A DNA stretch of 64,000 nt from Gillisella terrae. GTDB lineage: Bacteria > Pseudomonadota > Alphaproteobacteria > Rhizobiales > Rhizobiaceae. The stretch lies in the NCBI RefSeq assembly GCF_004801395.1, contig NZ_SSOA01000004.1:389059-453058 (forward strand). The letters are read 5' to 3'. The translations under genes and the position numbers were made by a program. The notes beneath the pieces were generated by a model. It saw only the letters and a program-made list of their open reading frames with translations. It had not been told where the DNA came from and ran no database searches. Below are positions 30,901 through 39,471 of this stretch, in pieces (positions within the stretch are counted from its first letter, which is position 1; each line of letters starts with the position of its first letter).

Positions 30901-31120
30901 TCGCCGCTTTTCCACCCAGAAGCTCAACAAATTCAGCCCGCAGCACACGGGCCGAGCGCTGGGTGGGCACCAGAATGGTGACATTGGCCAGCGAAAGCGG
31001 ATCGTCTGGATTATGGGCAAAGCCCGGCACGAGGCGTCCATCGCACAGCGATTGGGCAATCAACCGCAAAAACGGTTGGGCGGCGGGAATGGTGAGAATC
31101 CGGGGTGTGTGTGCAGCCAT
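27935..31120 (-). CDS. addB: AddB subunit of the double-strand-break repair complex (alphaproteobacterial type)
   Basis: Partner of AddA; in the alphaproteobacterial family AddB has a helicase-like N-terminal part and a C-terminal nuclease. The 1061-residue protein begins with VTILVPTQRSARVL near residue 50, and has LGGLNEGSWPG near 655, a segment like those in ATP-dependent nuclease subunit B. The C-terminal nuclease motif is DIIDYKTGSNPS near 950. I see no obvious four-cysteine iron-sulfur pattern around it. murU lies directly upstream, with two bases between the genes. Confidence 0.93.
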   Translation of the reverse strand: MAAHTPRILTIPAAQPFLRLIAQSLCDGRLVPGFAHNPDDPLSLANVTILVPTQRSARVLRAEFVELLGGKAAILPIIKPLGEAEEDASYFDADTPALLALNPPISNTVRLLELAQLILLWRNKLPDIVLSIHADTPLVAPASPADAVWLARALVELIDSVETEERDWADLDKLDARDFASWWQLTLEFLLIASAYWPARLEELRRSSPVLHRNSLLKAERERLEQNPPPGPVIVAGSTGSIPAASELVATVSRLPQGIIVLPGLDKTMPIEQWAVVGGEQPAGMPPEPTARAHPQYGLHRLLGKLGITRDDVDVLAEAEPDLADRSEILSRALSPAKATDGWTAWRESFGDARFKAAFADVSLIEAANEREEAIAIAVALRLALEQPGRDGGESRAALITPDRNLARRVASELARFGIIADDSAGTPFSSTPQGTLTSLVLEAILRPGDPVAIVSLLKHPLARFGQDDDGLQEAFDALEVIALRGGRGPVDISDLATLFDRQLVEQFDDRHPPSWRQTVREDAKERARTLALAIAEAVEPLAGHVVSKPDGRSFTTRLSLKEWAERTGRVLEAVAKRKNGDLAPLWGDEAGAVLVRLLSEIMETDGQLMADGPQWIDILAALTASESVKPKALRHPRVFIFGALEARLQSVDTMILGGLNEGSWPGTTTNNPFLSRTMKTQMGLEPPERQIGQLAHDFEMANGTRHMIYSRALRQGSAPTVASRWLQRLTALGGKDFAAEMKERGERYRHFSDLLDQGGDQPPAQRPAPKPPEDLHPKTYSFSEVGRLRRDPYAIYARRILKLDPVDPFNSDPGASERGTLYHAIVERFIANMPEKLGPDAERLMQRITDELFDAENLPTHIDVVWRKRFGDVGRAFIEWQRQRDPAKMVTEARAGVELDAINIRLTGVADRIDIRAGHADIIDYKTGSNPSTSQARALLDPQLALEAAALKMGAFKDVGRLTPENLTYVRLRPGGRFKAENVNNELTGRGDKAKSALDLASESIEQLTRFVTLLQSGERGYVSRLMPAQMNDYSGDYDHLARVAEWSTAENTEESAGDE

Positions 31121-31122
31121 GA

Positions 31123-31848
31123 TTATCCGCCGTGCTGGTGGATGACAGCTTCGGCCTCGCCAATCGCTTCAGGCGTGCCCACGGTGAGCCAATGGCCTTG
31201 CAGCTCGAGGCCATAGAGACGGCCTTTGGCAATAGCACGGTCAAAATAGATATTAATGTTGAAAGGCTCTTCTGGCGCATCATCCAACAGGGAAGAGTGC
31301 ATGGCCAGCGCCCCACAATAGACAAACGGGTTTGGATCACCCTCTTGATAACGTTTCAAGCGGCCATCGGGTGCGAGGTTGAAATCATTCTTGCCGTTAT
31401 GCCCCGTTGTGTTTTCCATCTGGACACACAGCATGGCGATATCCATAAGGGTGGGATCGAAAAAGGCGCTGAGACGCTGCAAATTGGTAAGCTGATCTGG
31501 CTCCTCACCAATCCAGAACAGATCGGCATTCATCACCAGAAGTGGGCCGGGCGGCAAAAGTGTAAGACCTTGAACCAACCCACCACCATTGTTGAGCAGT
31601 CGTTCCTGCTCGTCTGAGATCACAATGCGCGGTTCTTGCCGTTGTGCAATATGCGTCAGCATCTGATCAGCAAAGTGATGCACATTCACCACCGCCATCT
31701 CGATGCCCGCCTGTTGCAAATGATCGAGCGCGTAATCCAGCAGGGTTTTACCCGCCACCTTCACCAGCGGCTTTGGCATTGTATTGGTGATGGGACGCAT
31801 CCGTGTGCCAAGCCCTGCGGCCAGCACCATGGCGTTTTTGATCATCAT
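31123..31848 (-). CDS. murU: MurNAc-1-phosphate uridylyltransferase (MurU-like nucleotidyltransferase)
   Basis: Sugar-phosphate nucleotidyltransferase of 241 residues. The N-terminal signature MVLAAGLGTRMRPITNTMPKPLV and the LLVMNADLFW strand are typical of the family, and the size and gene context fit MurU, which makes UDP-MurNAc from MurNAc-1-phosphate in peptidoglycan recycling. The next gene upstream encodes a TsaE fused to an AmgK-like sugar kinase, which would supply MurNAc-1-phosphate. The first ATG at 31848 is used; a second lies one codon in. The specificity is inferred from context. Confidence 0.82.
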   Translation of the reverse strand: MMIKNAMVLAAGLGTRMRPITNTMPKPLVKVAGKTLLDYALDHLQQAGIEMAVVNVHHFADQMLTHIAQRQEPRIVISDEQERLLNNGGGLVQGLTLLPPGPLLVMNADLFWIGEEPDQLTNLQRLSAFFDPTLMDIAMLCVQMENTTGHNGKNDFNLAPDGRLKRYQEGDPNPFVYCGALAMHSSLLDDAPEEPFNINIYFDRAIAKGRLYGLELQGHWLTVGTPEAIGEAEAVIHQHGG

Positions 31849-31869
31849 GGAGCTCTAATCTGTTCTTTT

Positions 31870-31921
31870 GTTTGAGTTTGTCTGATCAGGAAAACCGGAT
31901 TCCGCTTTTCCTCACATACTC
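31870..31921. repeat. GAGTTTG hairpin repeat, copy 2
   Basis: GTTTGAGTTTGTC, then AGGAAAACCGG and CGCTTTTCCT, which pair well, with a decayed right outer arm CACATACTC. It lies in the gap between tsaE-amgK and murU and touches the stop codon of the former. Confidence 0.7.
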
Positions 31922-33429
31922 TAATTCAACAGACCGAGTTTTGCACACCAATCCCTCAGCGGTGCAAGGGCTGGATGTTCGAAAGCACTGGAAAGATAGT
32001 CGAGCGTGCGGGGCATATGCTGCATATAGCCCGGTTTGCCATCGCGTTTCAGCAGCCGAAACCACAGGCCTGCCAGCTTGCAATTGCGCTGGGCGGCCAT
32101 GATGGCAAAATCGCGCCGGAAACTGGCTTCGTCAAAAGCACCATGGCTGTGGCGATCTGCACAATAGCGCTCTATCAAAGCCACCATCAGCGGACGCTCG
32201 ATGGTGACGCGGGCGTCCTGGGCAATCGAAGCCAGATCATAGGCCGCAGGCCCGATCATCGCGTCTTGAAAATCGATCAACCCGACCCGATCCGTGCCGG
32301 TTTTGTCGCTCTGCCAGATAATATTGGGCGAATGAAAATCACGCAGCACCAGTGATTTTTCTGCACTTTCAAGCTGGTCAATCAAGCCGTCCCACAGGCT
32401 CGAATATTCGGCCCGCTCGGAGGCTGTTGCCTCGCGCCCCAGCTTCCACGGAATATGCCAATCGATCAGCAATTCCGCTTCCATTTTCATCGCCACCCGA
32501 TCAAAATCAGGAATGCGGTGAATGTGGCGCTCCGTGACTTTGATCTCGCGCGGAATATCCAGCGTGTGGATATGGGCAAGGCAGGACGCGGCTGCGATAT
32601 AGCGTTCTGCCATCGGCTTTTTGTCGTCATCCAGCACGCCATCGCGGCCCAGATCTTCAATCAGCAAAATGCCCTGATCAAGATCGCGCTCGAAAATCGC
32701 CGGTGCCGCAAGGCCCTTGGCCTTCAACATCTCGCCAATGGCGACAAAGGGATAGACATCTTCGGCCAGATGCACAATTTGCGAATAGGGTTTGCCATCG
32801 CGAATCGGTGGGCCGTTGGGCCGTTTGGCGGCATCCATCAAAATCATCTGCGGGCGGCCCGGTGCCGTGATCACTTCATAAGCACGGGTCGAGGCATCGC
32901 CGGTCAGATGCAGACGGACGGCGTTTTTCAGACCGTTTTGATCGAGAAATTGCCGAATGCTCAGGCTGCGCTGAATCCGGCTCAGTTTCACCTCTGGCGC
33001 GGTGATGGTGACAGTCCGTCCGCCATCAGCGGTAAAGCTGTAGGCCATGGAGATCGTATCTTTGGGCAGACGATCTTGCGCCCGCTCTGGCCATTCCACC
33101 AGACAAATGCCGCTTTCCAGCGCTTCATCAAAACCAAGCTCGTCCAGCTCAGAGGAATCGCCCAAGCGGTAAAGATCGAAATGCGCGGCTGGTATGCGCA
33201 GCTCATAGCTTTGCACCAGCGTAAACGTCGGGCTTGGCACTTCCAGTGTATCGTCTTCAGCAAGGGCCCGCAGCAAGGCCCGCGCGAGGGTGGATTTTCC
33301 AGCCCCCAGATCGCCAATGAGGGCAAGGCAATCGCCGGGTTTGAGCGCAAGCGCCAGATCCTGCCCAAGCTGCTGTGTCGCAGCTTCATCGGCAAGAGTG
33401 AGCTGAAAAGGAGCCGGTGCCGCCGTCAT
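31921..33429 (-). CDS. Fusion of TsaE (tRNA t6A ATPase) with an AmgK-like sugar kinase
   Basis: The 502-residue protein joins two families. Residues 1-150 are TsaE: Walker A GDLGAGKSTLARAL at 39-52, PSPTFTLVQSYE, and HFDLYRLGDSSELDELGFDE. TsaE powers threonylcarbamoyl-adenosine synthesis on tRNA. Residues 155-500 are an aminoglycoside-phosphotransferase-like kinase with the catalytic loop VLRDFHSPNIIW and the metal-binding IDFQDAMIGPAAYDLAS; AmgK in this family phosphorylates MurNAc/GlcNAc at C1. Adjacent murU supports that role. The ATG overlaps the divL stop (ATGA). Such fusions are known in Rhizobiales. Confidence 0.9.
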   Translation of the reverse strand: MTAAPAPFQLTLADEAATQQLGQDLALALKPGDCLALIGDLGAGKSTLARALLRALAEDDTLEVPSPTFTLVQSYELRIPAAHFDLYRLGDSSELDELGFDEALESGICLVEWPERAQDRLPKDTISMAYSFTADGGRTVTITAPEVKLSRIQRSLSIRQFLDQNGLKNAVRLHLTGDASTRAYEVITAPGRPQMILMDAAKRPNGPPIRDGKPYSQIVHLAEDVYPFVAIGEMLKAKGLAAPAIFERDLDQGILLIEDLGRDGVLDDDKKPMAERYIAAASCLAHIHTLDIPREIKVTERHIHRIPDFDRVAMKMEAELLIDWHIPWKLGREATASERAEYSSLWDGLIDQLESAEKSLVLRDFHSPNIIWQSDKTGTDRVGLIDFQDAMIGPAAYDLASIAQDARVTIERPLMVALIERYCADRHSHGAFDEASFRRDFAIMAAQRNCKLAGLWFRLLKRDGKPGYMQHMPRTLDYLSSAFEHPALAPLRDWCAKLGLLN

Positions 33430-36023
33430 TCTGCCGCGGCAACCGTATGAGAGATTGTGCCGGATGGAATCCGGCAAACAACCGTCGTGCCCTGATTGGG
33501 GGCGCTGTTGATGGAGACGGAGCCATTGTGCAGAGACACAAAGCTTTCAACAATCGACAGCCCAAGGCCAGCACCTGAACGCTTGCCGCTCTTGGCATTG
33601 GAGGAGAAGCGTTTGAACACCGATGGCAGCATGTCTTCAGGAATGCCGCAGCCGGTGTCGGTGACGGAAAACACGAAATCCGCACCTTCGCGCCAGCATT
33701 TCAGCACCACGGTTTCGCCTTCGCGCGAGAAATTCACGGCATTGGTGACGATTTTGATCAAAATCTGCTTCAAGCGCTGCTGATCGGCAACGATCTCGCC
33801 AAGCTGCGGCGGTACCATGATCTCCAGTGTCACGCCACCTTCCTGCAAGCGGTCGGTCATCTGCATCGACACATCATCCAGCAGATCGGTCAGATCAATC
33901 TCGGAATAGTTCAGCCGCATGATGCCGGCGTCCACCGTTGCCAGATCGAGAATGTCGTTGACGATGGTGAGCAGCACCGAAGACGAGGTGGAAATATGAT
34001 CAACATATTCCGCCTGTCGCTCGTTCAACGGGCCAATCGCCGAGGTTTTCAAAAGGTCGGTAAAGCCAATGATATTGGTCAGCGGTGAGCGCAGCTCATA
34101 AGACACATGCTGAACGAAGTCATTCTTCAGCTCATCGGCCTTGCGCAATGCTTCGTTCTTTTCCAGCAACGCGCGTTCTGCCCGCACACTGTCGGTGATG
34201 TTGACAAAGGTCAGCATGGTCTGGGCATTGGGCAGAGGCGTCACACCATAGTCCAGCACCAAGCCGGACAGCAGCTCGATGGTGCCCTGGCTGGACGGGC
34301 GCTCATCTTCAAAGCTGGTGATCATCTTGCCAAAGGCGCGCCAGCCATCCGGCTTGTCATAGGAAGGAAGGCAGGCCGTCTCAATGCCGCGAATATGGGT
34401 GCCGGGCGCTGCTTCCGCCTCGGTAATGCCCCAGAGTGCCCGAAATGCAGGGTTGGACAGCCGGATCCGGCCATCGGGACCAAAGACCGCCACACCCTCG
34501 GACAGGTGATCAATGGTTTCGCCCTGCACCTGCACCAGCGTGTTGTAGCGGGTTTCCAGATCGACCTGCTCGGTGAGGTTTTCGAACACCCAGGTTGCGC
34601 CGCCTTGCGGATGGGCAGAGGCAATGACGCGCAAGGTCTGGCCATTGGGCAGATGCCACAGCACGGTTTGGGTATCGATGGAGCGATAGACCGAAAGGGT
34701 GTTCTCTTTCCAGGCTTTCCAGCTCAATTGTTCCGGCAATTTGCCAGCGCTGCGCAGTCGGTCCAGCAATTCACTATGGTCAGGACGCGATTCCAGAAAG
34801 GCGAGATCGAGATCCCAAAGCTGCTGGAAGGCCTGATTGTAAAACTGCAATTTCCGTTCGCCATCGAAAATCGCCACCGGCGTGGCCAGATGATCCAGCG
34901 TTTCGGCGTGGCTTTTCAAGGTGCGGTTCAGCTCTTCGCGCAAAGCCTCTTCGCGCGAAACATTGATCGCCATGCCGCAAGAGCCGTTGGGCGTTTTTGT
35001 ATCAACCACGTCAAAGAAGGTGCGGTTGCCATGCACGACGGTGGATACCGTATCGATAAACGGCGAAACCGGGGTCATGGTGGCGCGAATTTTCTCGCGG
35101 GTGATGGTGTTGAGAATTTCGCGACCCTCAAGCACCGCCTGATCTGGCGTGAGCGTTTCCACGGCATCGCTATAGGCCTGATTGACCCAGATCAGCTTGC
35201 CATTGTTGTCGCGCTGCCAAACCGGCTGCTCCACCGATTCCAGAAGACCCTCAAAGGATTCAATGGTCGATGTCAGGCGGGCCTTTTCAATTTTCAGCTC
35301 GGCCAGTTCGGCACGCAGATTGTTGAGTGCCACAAAGCGGGCAAAGGCGCGGCCACCGGAGACGCGACCTTGAACTTCCAGCACTTCATCTCGGTGGGTT
35401 TCAACAATCAGATCAAAGCTTTGGGCGTTGAAGCGCAATTTTTCAATGGCCTGATCGAGATCGGCGGCCGATGCCGGTTTAAGCCAGCGGCCAAAGGCCA
35501 GAAAGTCGGCTTCCTGCTGCGGTGCGCCGGTTTCAACCGGCAGGTGGCCGAGCTGTTCGGGTTTCTCAGCCTCGCCATCCCAGATCACGATCCGGCGGTT
35601 TTTATCGGCAATCAGCGCCTGATAGCGGGAAATGCGCTGGTTGGCCTCAGAAAGGGCCGTGCGCGCTTCCTGGCTTTCGGCCCAAACGGTGTTGCGCTGA
35701 CGCACCAGCCAGAGCGTGGACAAAAGCGTTGCTGAAATCGCACCAATGACCAGTGAGAAGCCGATCATTTCTGCGGATGAAAATGTGTCGGTGCCGATCA
35801 AGCTGTGCGCAAACACAGGTTCCGTGCCAAACACGCCACCCGTGATGCCTAAAGCACTGCCGCGAAGCATTGTGCCGCACCGCAGCCAACGCATGGCTTT
35901 TTGACCGATCACGCGCCCGCCATTCGCACCGTGATGTGTCAACCTCAACACAGGCGTCATTCCGGCACGCAGAATGTTACCCGTCCTTCCCCGCAGGAAC
36001 GGGTATTTCGTATGAACCGTCAT
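33426..36023 (-). CDS. divL: DivL-like PAS-domain histidine-kinase homologue with tyrosine in the H-box
   Basis: In Caulobacter, DivL binds DivK and controls the CckA-ChpT-CtrA cell-cycle pathway. The 865-residue protein has a membrane segment near 83-107, PAS-like regions near 255-350, 375-440 and 505-600, and a dimerisation helix in which the usual phospho-histidine is tyrosine 642 (VSYELRSPLT), the hallmark of DivL. The ATPase domain keeps the N box (VTNAVNFS), DTGCGIP and GAGLGLSI. The start is uncertain; ATG codons 22 and 44 are alternatives. It ends overlapping tsaE-amgK. Confidence 0.9.
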   Translation of the reverse strand: MTVHTKYPFLRGRTGNILRAGMTPVLRLTHHGANGGRVIGQKAMRWLRCGTMLRGSALGITGGVFGTEPVFAHSLIGTDTFSSAEMIGFSLVIGAISATLLSTLWLVRQRNTVWAESQEARTALSEANQRISRYQALIADKNRRIVIWDGEAEKPEQLGHLPVETGAPQQEADFLAFGRWLKPASAADLDQAIEKLRFNAQSFDLIVETHRDEVLEVQGRVSGGRAFARFVALNNLRAELAELKIEKARLTSTIESFEGLLESVEQPVWQRDNNGKLIWVNQAYSDAVETLTPDQAVLEGREILNTITREKIRATMTPVSPFIDTVSTVVHGNRTFFDVVDTKTPNGSCGMAINVSREEALREELNRTLKSHAETLDHLATPVAIFDGERKLQFYNQAFQQLWDLDLAFLESRPDHSELLDRLRSAGKLPEQLSWKAWKENTLSVYRSIDTQTVLWHLPNGQTLRVIASAHPQGGATWVFENLTEQVDLETRYNTLVQVQGETIDHLSEGVAVFGPDGRIRLSNPAFRALWGITEAEAAPGTHIRGIETACLPSYDKPDGWRAFGKMITSFEDERPSSQGTIELLSGLVLDYGVTPLPNAQTMLTFVNITDSVRAERALLEKNEALRKADELKNDFVQHVSYELRSPLTNIIGFTDLLKTSAIGPLNERQAEYVDHISTSSSVLLTIVNDILDLATVDAGIMRLNYSEIDLTDLLDDVSMQMTDRLQEGGVTLEIMVPPQLGEIVADQQRLKQILIKIVTNAVNFSREGETVVLKCWREGADFVFSVTDTGCGIPEDMLPSVFKRFSSNAKSGKRSGAGLGLSIVESFVSLHNGSVSINSAPNQGTTVVCRIPSGTISHTVAAAE

Positions 36024-36246
36024 TTCCGGTCTGTCTCCGTCCTATTGCCGCATCTTTGACAAGACATCCCCATTTCATGTGCCAATTTAGCGCAACTCCA
36101 GTTTTAAAAAACGCAGGCATCAACTGCGTTTGAAAATTAGAACCGCACAAGTGCATCCCTTTTGGGGAAGAAGCCGAACAGAAACCAATTGTCTGTCCAC
36201 CTCCGCGCACTCACGTTGGCACGCGAATCAAGTGTTAAAACAATAC

Positions 36247-36255
36247 TGTGGATAA
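36247..36255. promoter_or_regulatory. Perfect DnaA box upstream of divL
   Basis: TGTGGATAA, the exact complement of TTATCCACA, sits about 225 bp upstream of the divL start. The 321-bp gap at 36024-36344 also holds the ahcY terminator and a GAATC methylation site; I see no gene in it. Confidence 0.5.
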
Positions 36256-36278
36256 GATTTGGCGGGAAGGGGTAGGGC

Positions 36279-36313
36279 GAAAAAAGAAATCGCGGCCTTT
36301 GTCAAGACCGCGA
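36279..36313 (-). terminator. Rho-independent terminator of ahcY
   Basis: On the minus strand TCGCGG (36313-36308) pairs with CCGCGA (36295-36290), followed by TTTCTTTTTT. It lies 30 bases past the ahcY stop codon. Confidence 0.8.
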
Positions 36314-36344
36314 CCTCTATATCTTGTGGGTATATGGTTAATAA

Positions 36345-37745
36345 TTAGTATCTGTAGTGGTCAGCCTTGAATGGGCCAGCCGGAGTGACGCCAATATAGG
36401 CAGCCTGTTCTTCAGAAAGAACCGAGAGCTTCACGCCGAGCTTTTCGAGATGCAGGCGGGCTACCTTTTCATCGAGGTGCTTGGGCAAAACGTAAACCCG
36501 ATTCTCGTAGGCATCTGGCTTGGTGAACAGCTCGATCTGGGCCAGAACCTGATTGGTGAAGGAAGCGCTCATCACAAACGATGGGTGGCCTGTGGCATTG
36601 CCAAGGTTGAGCAAACGGCCCTCGGAGAGCAGGATCATGCGGTTGCCAGCCGGGAAGGTGATCATGTCCACCTGTGGCTTGATGTTGGTCCAGGTCATGT
36701 TCTTGAGAGCGGTGACCTGAATTTCATTGTCGAAGTGGCCGATGTTGCCAACAATCGCCATATCCTTCATCTCGCGCATGTGCTCGATGCGGATCACGTC
36801 CTTGTTGCCGGTGGTGGTGATGAAAATGTCAGCCGTCTTGGCAACATCTTCCAATGTCACCACTTCAAAGCCATCCATGGCGGCCTGAAGCGCGCAGATC
36901 GGGTCAACTTCCGTGACCTTCACGCGGGCACCCGCGCCGATCAGGGATGCAGCGCAGCCCTTGCCAACGTCGCCATAGCCGCAGACCACGGCAACCTTGC
37001 CAGCCATCATCACGTCGGTTGCACGGCGAATGCCGTCGACCAGCGATTCCTTGCAGCCGTATTTGTTGTCGAACTTGGACTTGGTGACCGAGTCATTGAC
37101 GTTGATGGCCGGGAAAGGCAGCAGGCCCTTCTGGCTCAACTGGTACAGACGGTTCACACCTGTGGTGGTTTCTTCGGTCACGCCCTTGATGGCATCGCGC
37201 TGCTTGGTGAAGAAGCCCGGTGTTGCAGCCAGGCGCTTCTTGATCTGAGCAAACAGGATTTCTTCTTCTTCCGAAGACGGGTTCACCAGAACATTCTCGC
37301 CCGCCTCGGCGCGGGCACCGAGCAGGATGTACATGGTGGCATCGCCGCCATCGTCGAGGATCATGTTGGAAGGCTGACCATCGGCCCACTGGAAGATCTT
37401 GTCGGTGTATTCCCAGTATTCGGTGAGGCTTTCACCCTTGATGGCAAACACTGGAACGCCAGAGGCTGCAATGGCAGCAGCAGCATGGTCCTGCGTCGAG
37501 AAGATGTTGCATGATGCCCAGCGAACCTCTGCACCCAGCGCGGTGAGGGTTTCAATCAGCACGGCTGTCTGAATGGTCATGTGCAGGGAGCCGCTGATGC
37601 GTGCGCCCTTCAAAGGCTTGGTTTCGCCCAGTTCGCGGCGGCAGGCCATCAGGCCCGGCATTTCCGTTTCAGCAATATCAAGCTCCTTGCGACCGTAATC
37701 GGCAAGAGTGATATCGGCGACGATGTAATCCTGTGCATTGCTCAT
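36345..37745 (-). CDS. ahcY: Adenosylhomocysteinase
   Basis: Hydrolyses S-adenosylhomocysteine to adenosine and homocysteine with bound NAD. The 466-residue protein has the substrate region [22 protein letters not shown] near residue 50, the NAD-binding loop [12 protein letters not shown] near 255 and the C-terminal KADHYRY, which ends every member of the family. I chose ATG 37745 ([11 protein letters not shown]); a longer in-frame start is unlikely. A gap of 171 bases separates it from the HPr gene upstream. I looked for a SAH or SAM riboswitch there and did not recognise one. Confidence 0.97.
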   Translation of the reverse strand: MSNAQDYIVADITLADYGRKELDIAETEMPGLMACRRELGETKPLKGARISGSLHMTIQTAVLIETLTALGAEVRWASCNIFSTQDHAAAAIAASGVPVFAIKGESLTEYWEYTDKIFQWADGQPSNMILDDGGDATMYILLGARAEAGENVLVNPSSEEEEILFAQIKKRLAATPGFFTKQRDAIKGVTEETTTGVNRLYQLSQKGLLPFPAINVNDSVTKSKFDNKYGCKESLVDGIRRATDVMMAGKVAVVCGYGDVGKGCAASLIGAGARVKVTEVDPICALQAAMDGFEVVTLEDVAKTADIFITTTGNKDVIRIEHMREMKDMAIVGNIGHFDNEIQVTALKNMTWTNIKPQVDMITFPAGNRMILLSEGRLLNLGNATGHPSFVMSASFTNQVLAQIELFTKPDAYENRVYVLPKHLDEKVARLHLEKLGVKLSVLSEEQAAYIGVTPAGPFKADHYRY

Positions 37746-37916
37746 GGCGTTCTCCAGACCGGGATTGAACCGCAGGCCTGCCAACTGGTTTCAAACAGGA
37801 GGCAGGCAAGCGACGCCCACCATTCAAGGCAGGCCATTGCAACCGGTGTATCAGGGAAAGCCGATGATGGCAATAATCACATAAAGAGGTCTTTATATCT
37901 TTATGTTGTTCTTGGT

Positions 37917-38192
37917 TTACATTTCCTCGCCAAACTTGTCGGCAACCAGCGCATCCAAAGTGTCAAGCGCCTTTTCGGCATCTACGCCCGATGTTGTCAC
38001 GGTAATGGTGCAGCCAGGGCTGGCCGCCAGCATCATCAGGCCCATGATGGAGGTGCCGCCCACCGTGGTTCCGTCCTTGGAGACGTGAACCGTGGCCTCA
38101 AATGCTTGTACCGTCTGTACAAATTTGGCCGAAGCGCGGGCATGGAGGCCGCGCTTGTTGATGATGAGCAGGTCTCGTGTAAAGGACGTCAT
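37917..38192 (-). CDS. ptsH: HPr phosphocarrier protein
   Basis: Phosphocarrier of a phosphotransferase system that lacks sugar permeases in rhizobia and acts in regulation. The 91-residue protein has the phosphorylated histidine at 17 (KRGLHARAS) and the regulatory serine at 48 (GGTSIMGLMML), the target of HPr kinase. It follows the EIIA gene with a 14-bp gap, and hprK lies further upstream. The pair HPr/HprK suggests control by serine phosphorylation. Confidence 0.94.
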   Translation of the reverse strand: MTSFTRDLLIINKRGLHARASAKFVQTVQAFEATVHVSKDGTTVGGTSIMGLMMLAASPGCTITVTTSGVDAEKALDTLDALVADKFGEEM

Positions 38193-38206
38193 GCTGGAAG
38201 TGGTTC

Positions 38207-38608
38207 CTATTTGCCGCTCAAAACGCGGCTGGCCACGTTGATATATTTTCGCCCGGCCTCTGATGCATCAATCAGCGCCTTTTCCATATCATTTTCGCCA
38301 CGCACACCGGCCAGCTTGATCAGCATCGGCAGATTAACACCGGCAATCACTTCAATCCGGCCGGTATTCATCACCGAAATGGCCATATTGGATGGTGTGC
38401 CACCAAACATGTCGGTGAGGATAATGACGCCATGGCCATCATCGGCACGCAGCACAGCATCCAGAATATCCTGGCGGCGCTGATCCATATCATCTTCTGC
38501 ACCAATACAGATTGTTTCAATGAATTTCTGCGGACCAACAACGTGTTCCACGGCATAATGAAACTCTTCAGCCAGCTTGCCATGGGTGACAAGCACAAGT
38601 CCGATCAT
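38207..38608 (-). CDS. PTS mannose-type EIIA component
   Basis: EIIA domain of the mannose family, 133 residues, with the phosphorylated histidine at 9 (GLVLVTHGKLAEEF) and the active-site partner region ILTDMFGGTPSN near residue 63. No EIIB/C/D gene is present nearby, so it is likely a regulatory protein phosphorylated by HPr. AGGGAG lies nine bases before its ATG. It sits between hprK and ptsH, as in other rhizobia. Confidence 0.93.
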   Translation of the reverse strand: MIGLVLVTHGKLAEEFHYAVEHVVGPQKFIETICIGAEDDMDQRRQDILDAVLRADDGHGVIILTDMFGGTPSNMAISVMNTGRIEVIAGVNLPMLIKLAGVRGENDMEKALIDASEAGRKYINVASRVLSGK

Positions 38609-38997
38609 TCGCTTATAGCTCCCTGCTCAACTGCTGACGGCCAGTTATCGCACTGCAAAAGGCCCGTTTACCCGTCTGTTGATCGAAGATCAATCGCCTT
38701 GCCCGCCACAATCTCAAAAGCCACTTCATTCCAGCATCCAACAGCGTAGACACACCGTTCATGATTTGGAATTCCTCTCAACTGGATGGCTATCTTGGCG
38801 ATGAAAACGTGAAGTGCAAGCATAAAATATTTGCATGCTGCCCATGTTTTGCATTTGTCAAAAAAAATTGGGCAGGTTTTGATAAAACGGTCAAAATCGG
38901 GGATCATCGAAGTGGGTACATGTGAGGGGCAAATCTGAGGGGGGAAACAGGGAGCCTGTGCCGCTCGCCGAAATGGCGAACATGATTGATGTTGCCT
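38609..38997. other. 389-bp gap between hprK and the EIIA gene
   Basis: I see no convincing gene here. TTGACA occurs on the minus strand (38861-38856) in an AT-rich stretch but has no good -10 partner at 16-18 bases. A small hairpin, TCGCC/GGCGA, lies near 38966-38980 without a U run. The gap suggests that EIIA-HPr have their own promoter. Confidence 0.5.
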
Positions 38998-39471
38998 TCA
39001 AAAAGGGGCGTGCTGACCGCCCATACGGCTTTGCATGAGGTTTTTAACCATGGCCACATCGGGGTTGAAGTCGGCGCACAGTCGCAAAACCGGAAGAGAC
39101 ATCTGCGGCAGGATTTCCATGGTTTCATAAAGGTTTGGCAGACGCTCCGTATCACTCCCTGCTGAGACCGGCATCAGCACGGCATCGATCACCGCAGAAC
39201 GGATGCTGGGCATTTGAACAATGCCGCTGAAGCGGACCTCGATCAAATCCCGGATGGTCTCGGCGCGATGGGCAAGCACTGTCCCAGTTTTTGGCTCGAT
39301 CCAGATCTGGTCATCGCTGATCAAGGCTGCAAAAATCCCGGTTTGAGTGGCATTTGCCAACAATGTCCTTGCCAGGCGGGATTTTCCAGACCCGCTTGGT
39401 CCGACAATCAAAAACCCTTGCCGTCCCAGCACAATTCCCGTGGCATGGATGTTGATCCCGCTATTTTTCAT
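38998..39471 (-). CDS. hprK: HPr kinase/phosphorylase, short alphaproteobacterial form
   Basis: Phosphorylates HPr on serine and removes the phosphate. The 157-residue protein holds only the C-terminal kinase domain of the family; the N-terminal half of the ~310-residue Firmicute protein is absent. Walker A GPSGSGKSRLA lies near residue 24, the signature strand ALISDDQIWIEP near 48, and ETIRDLIEVRFSGIV near 70. It overlaps the end of chvG by 11 bases, so it is probably cotranscribed with chvI-chvG and links PTS state to this regulatory cluster. Confidence 0.93.
   Translation of the reverse strand: MKNSGINIHATGIVLGRQGFLIVGPSGSGKSRLARTLLANATQTGIFAALISDDQIWIEPKTGTVLAHRAETIRDLIEVRFSGIVQMPSIRSAVIDAVLMPVSAGSDTERLPNLYETMEILPQMSLPVLRLCADFNPDVAMVKNLMQSRMGGQHAPF

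Noticed and set aside
34107..35735. 542-codon open frame on the plus strand opposite divL
   Set aside because: Shadow of the divL coding strand; no recognisable motif or ribosome-binding site.
37746..37916. SAH or SAM riboswitch upstream of ahcY
   Set aside because: I looked for conserved riboswitch cores and pairings in the 171-bp gap and found none I could defend.
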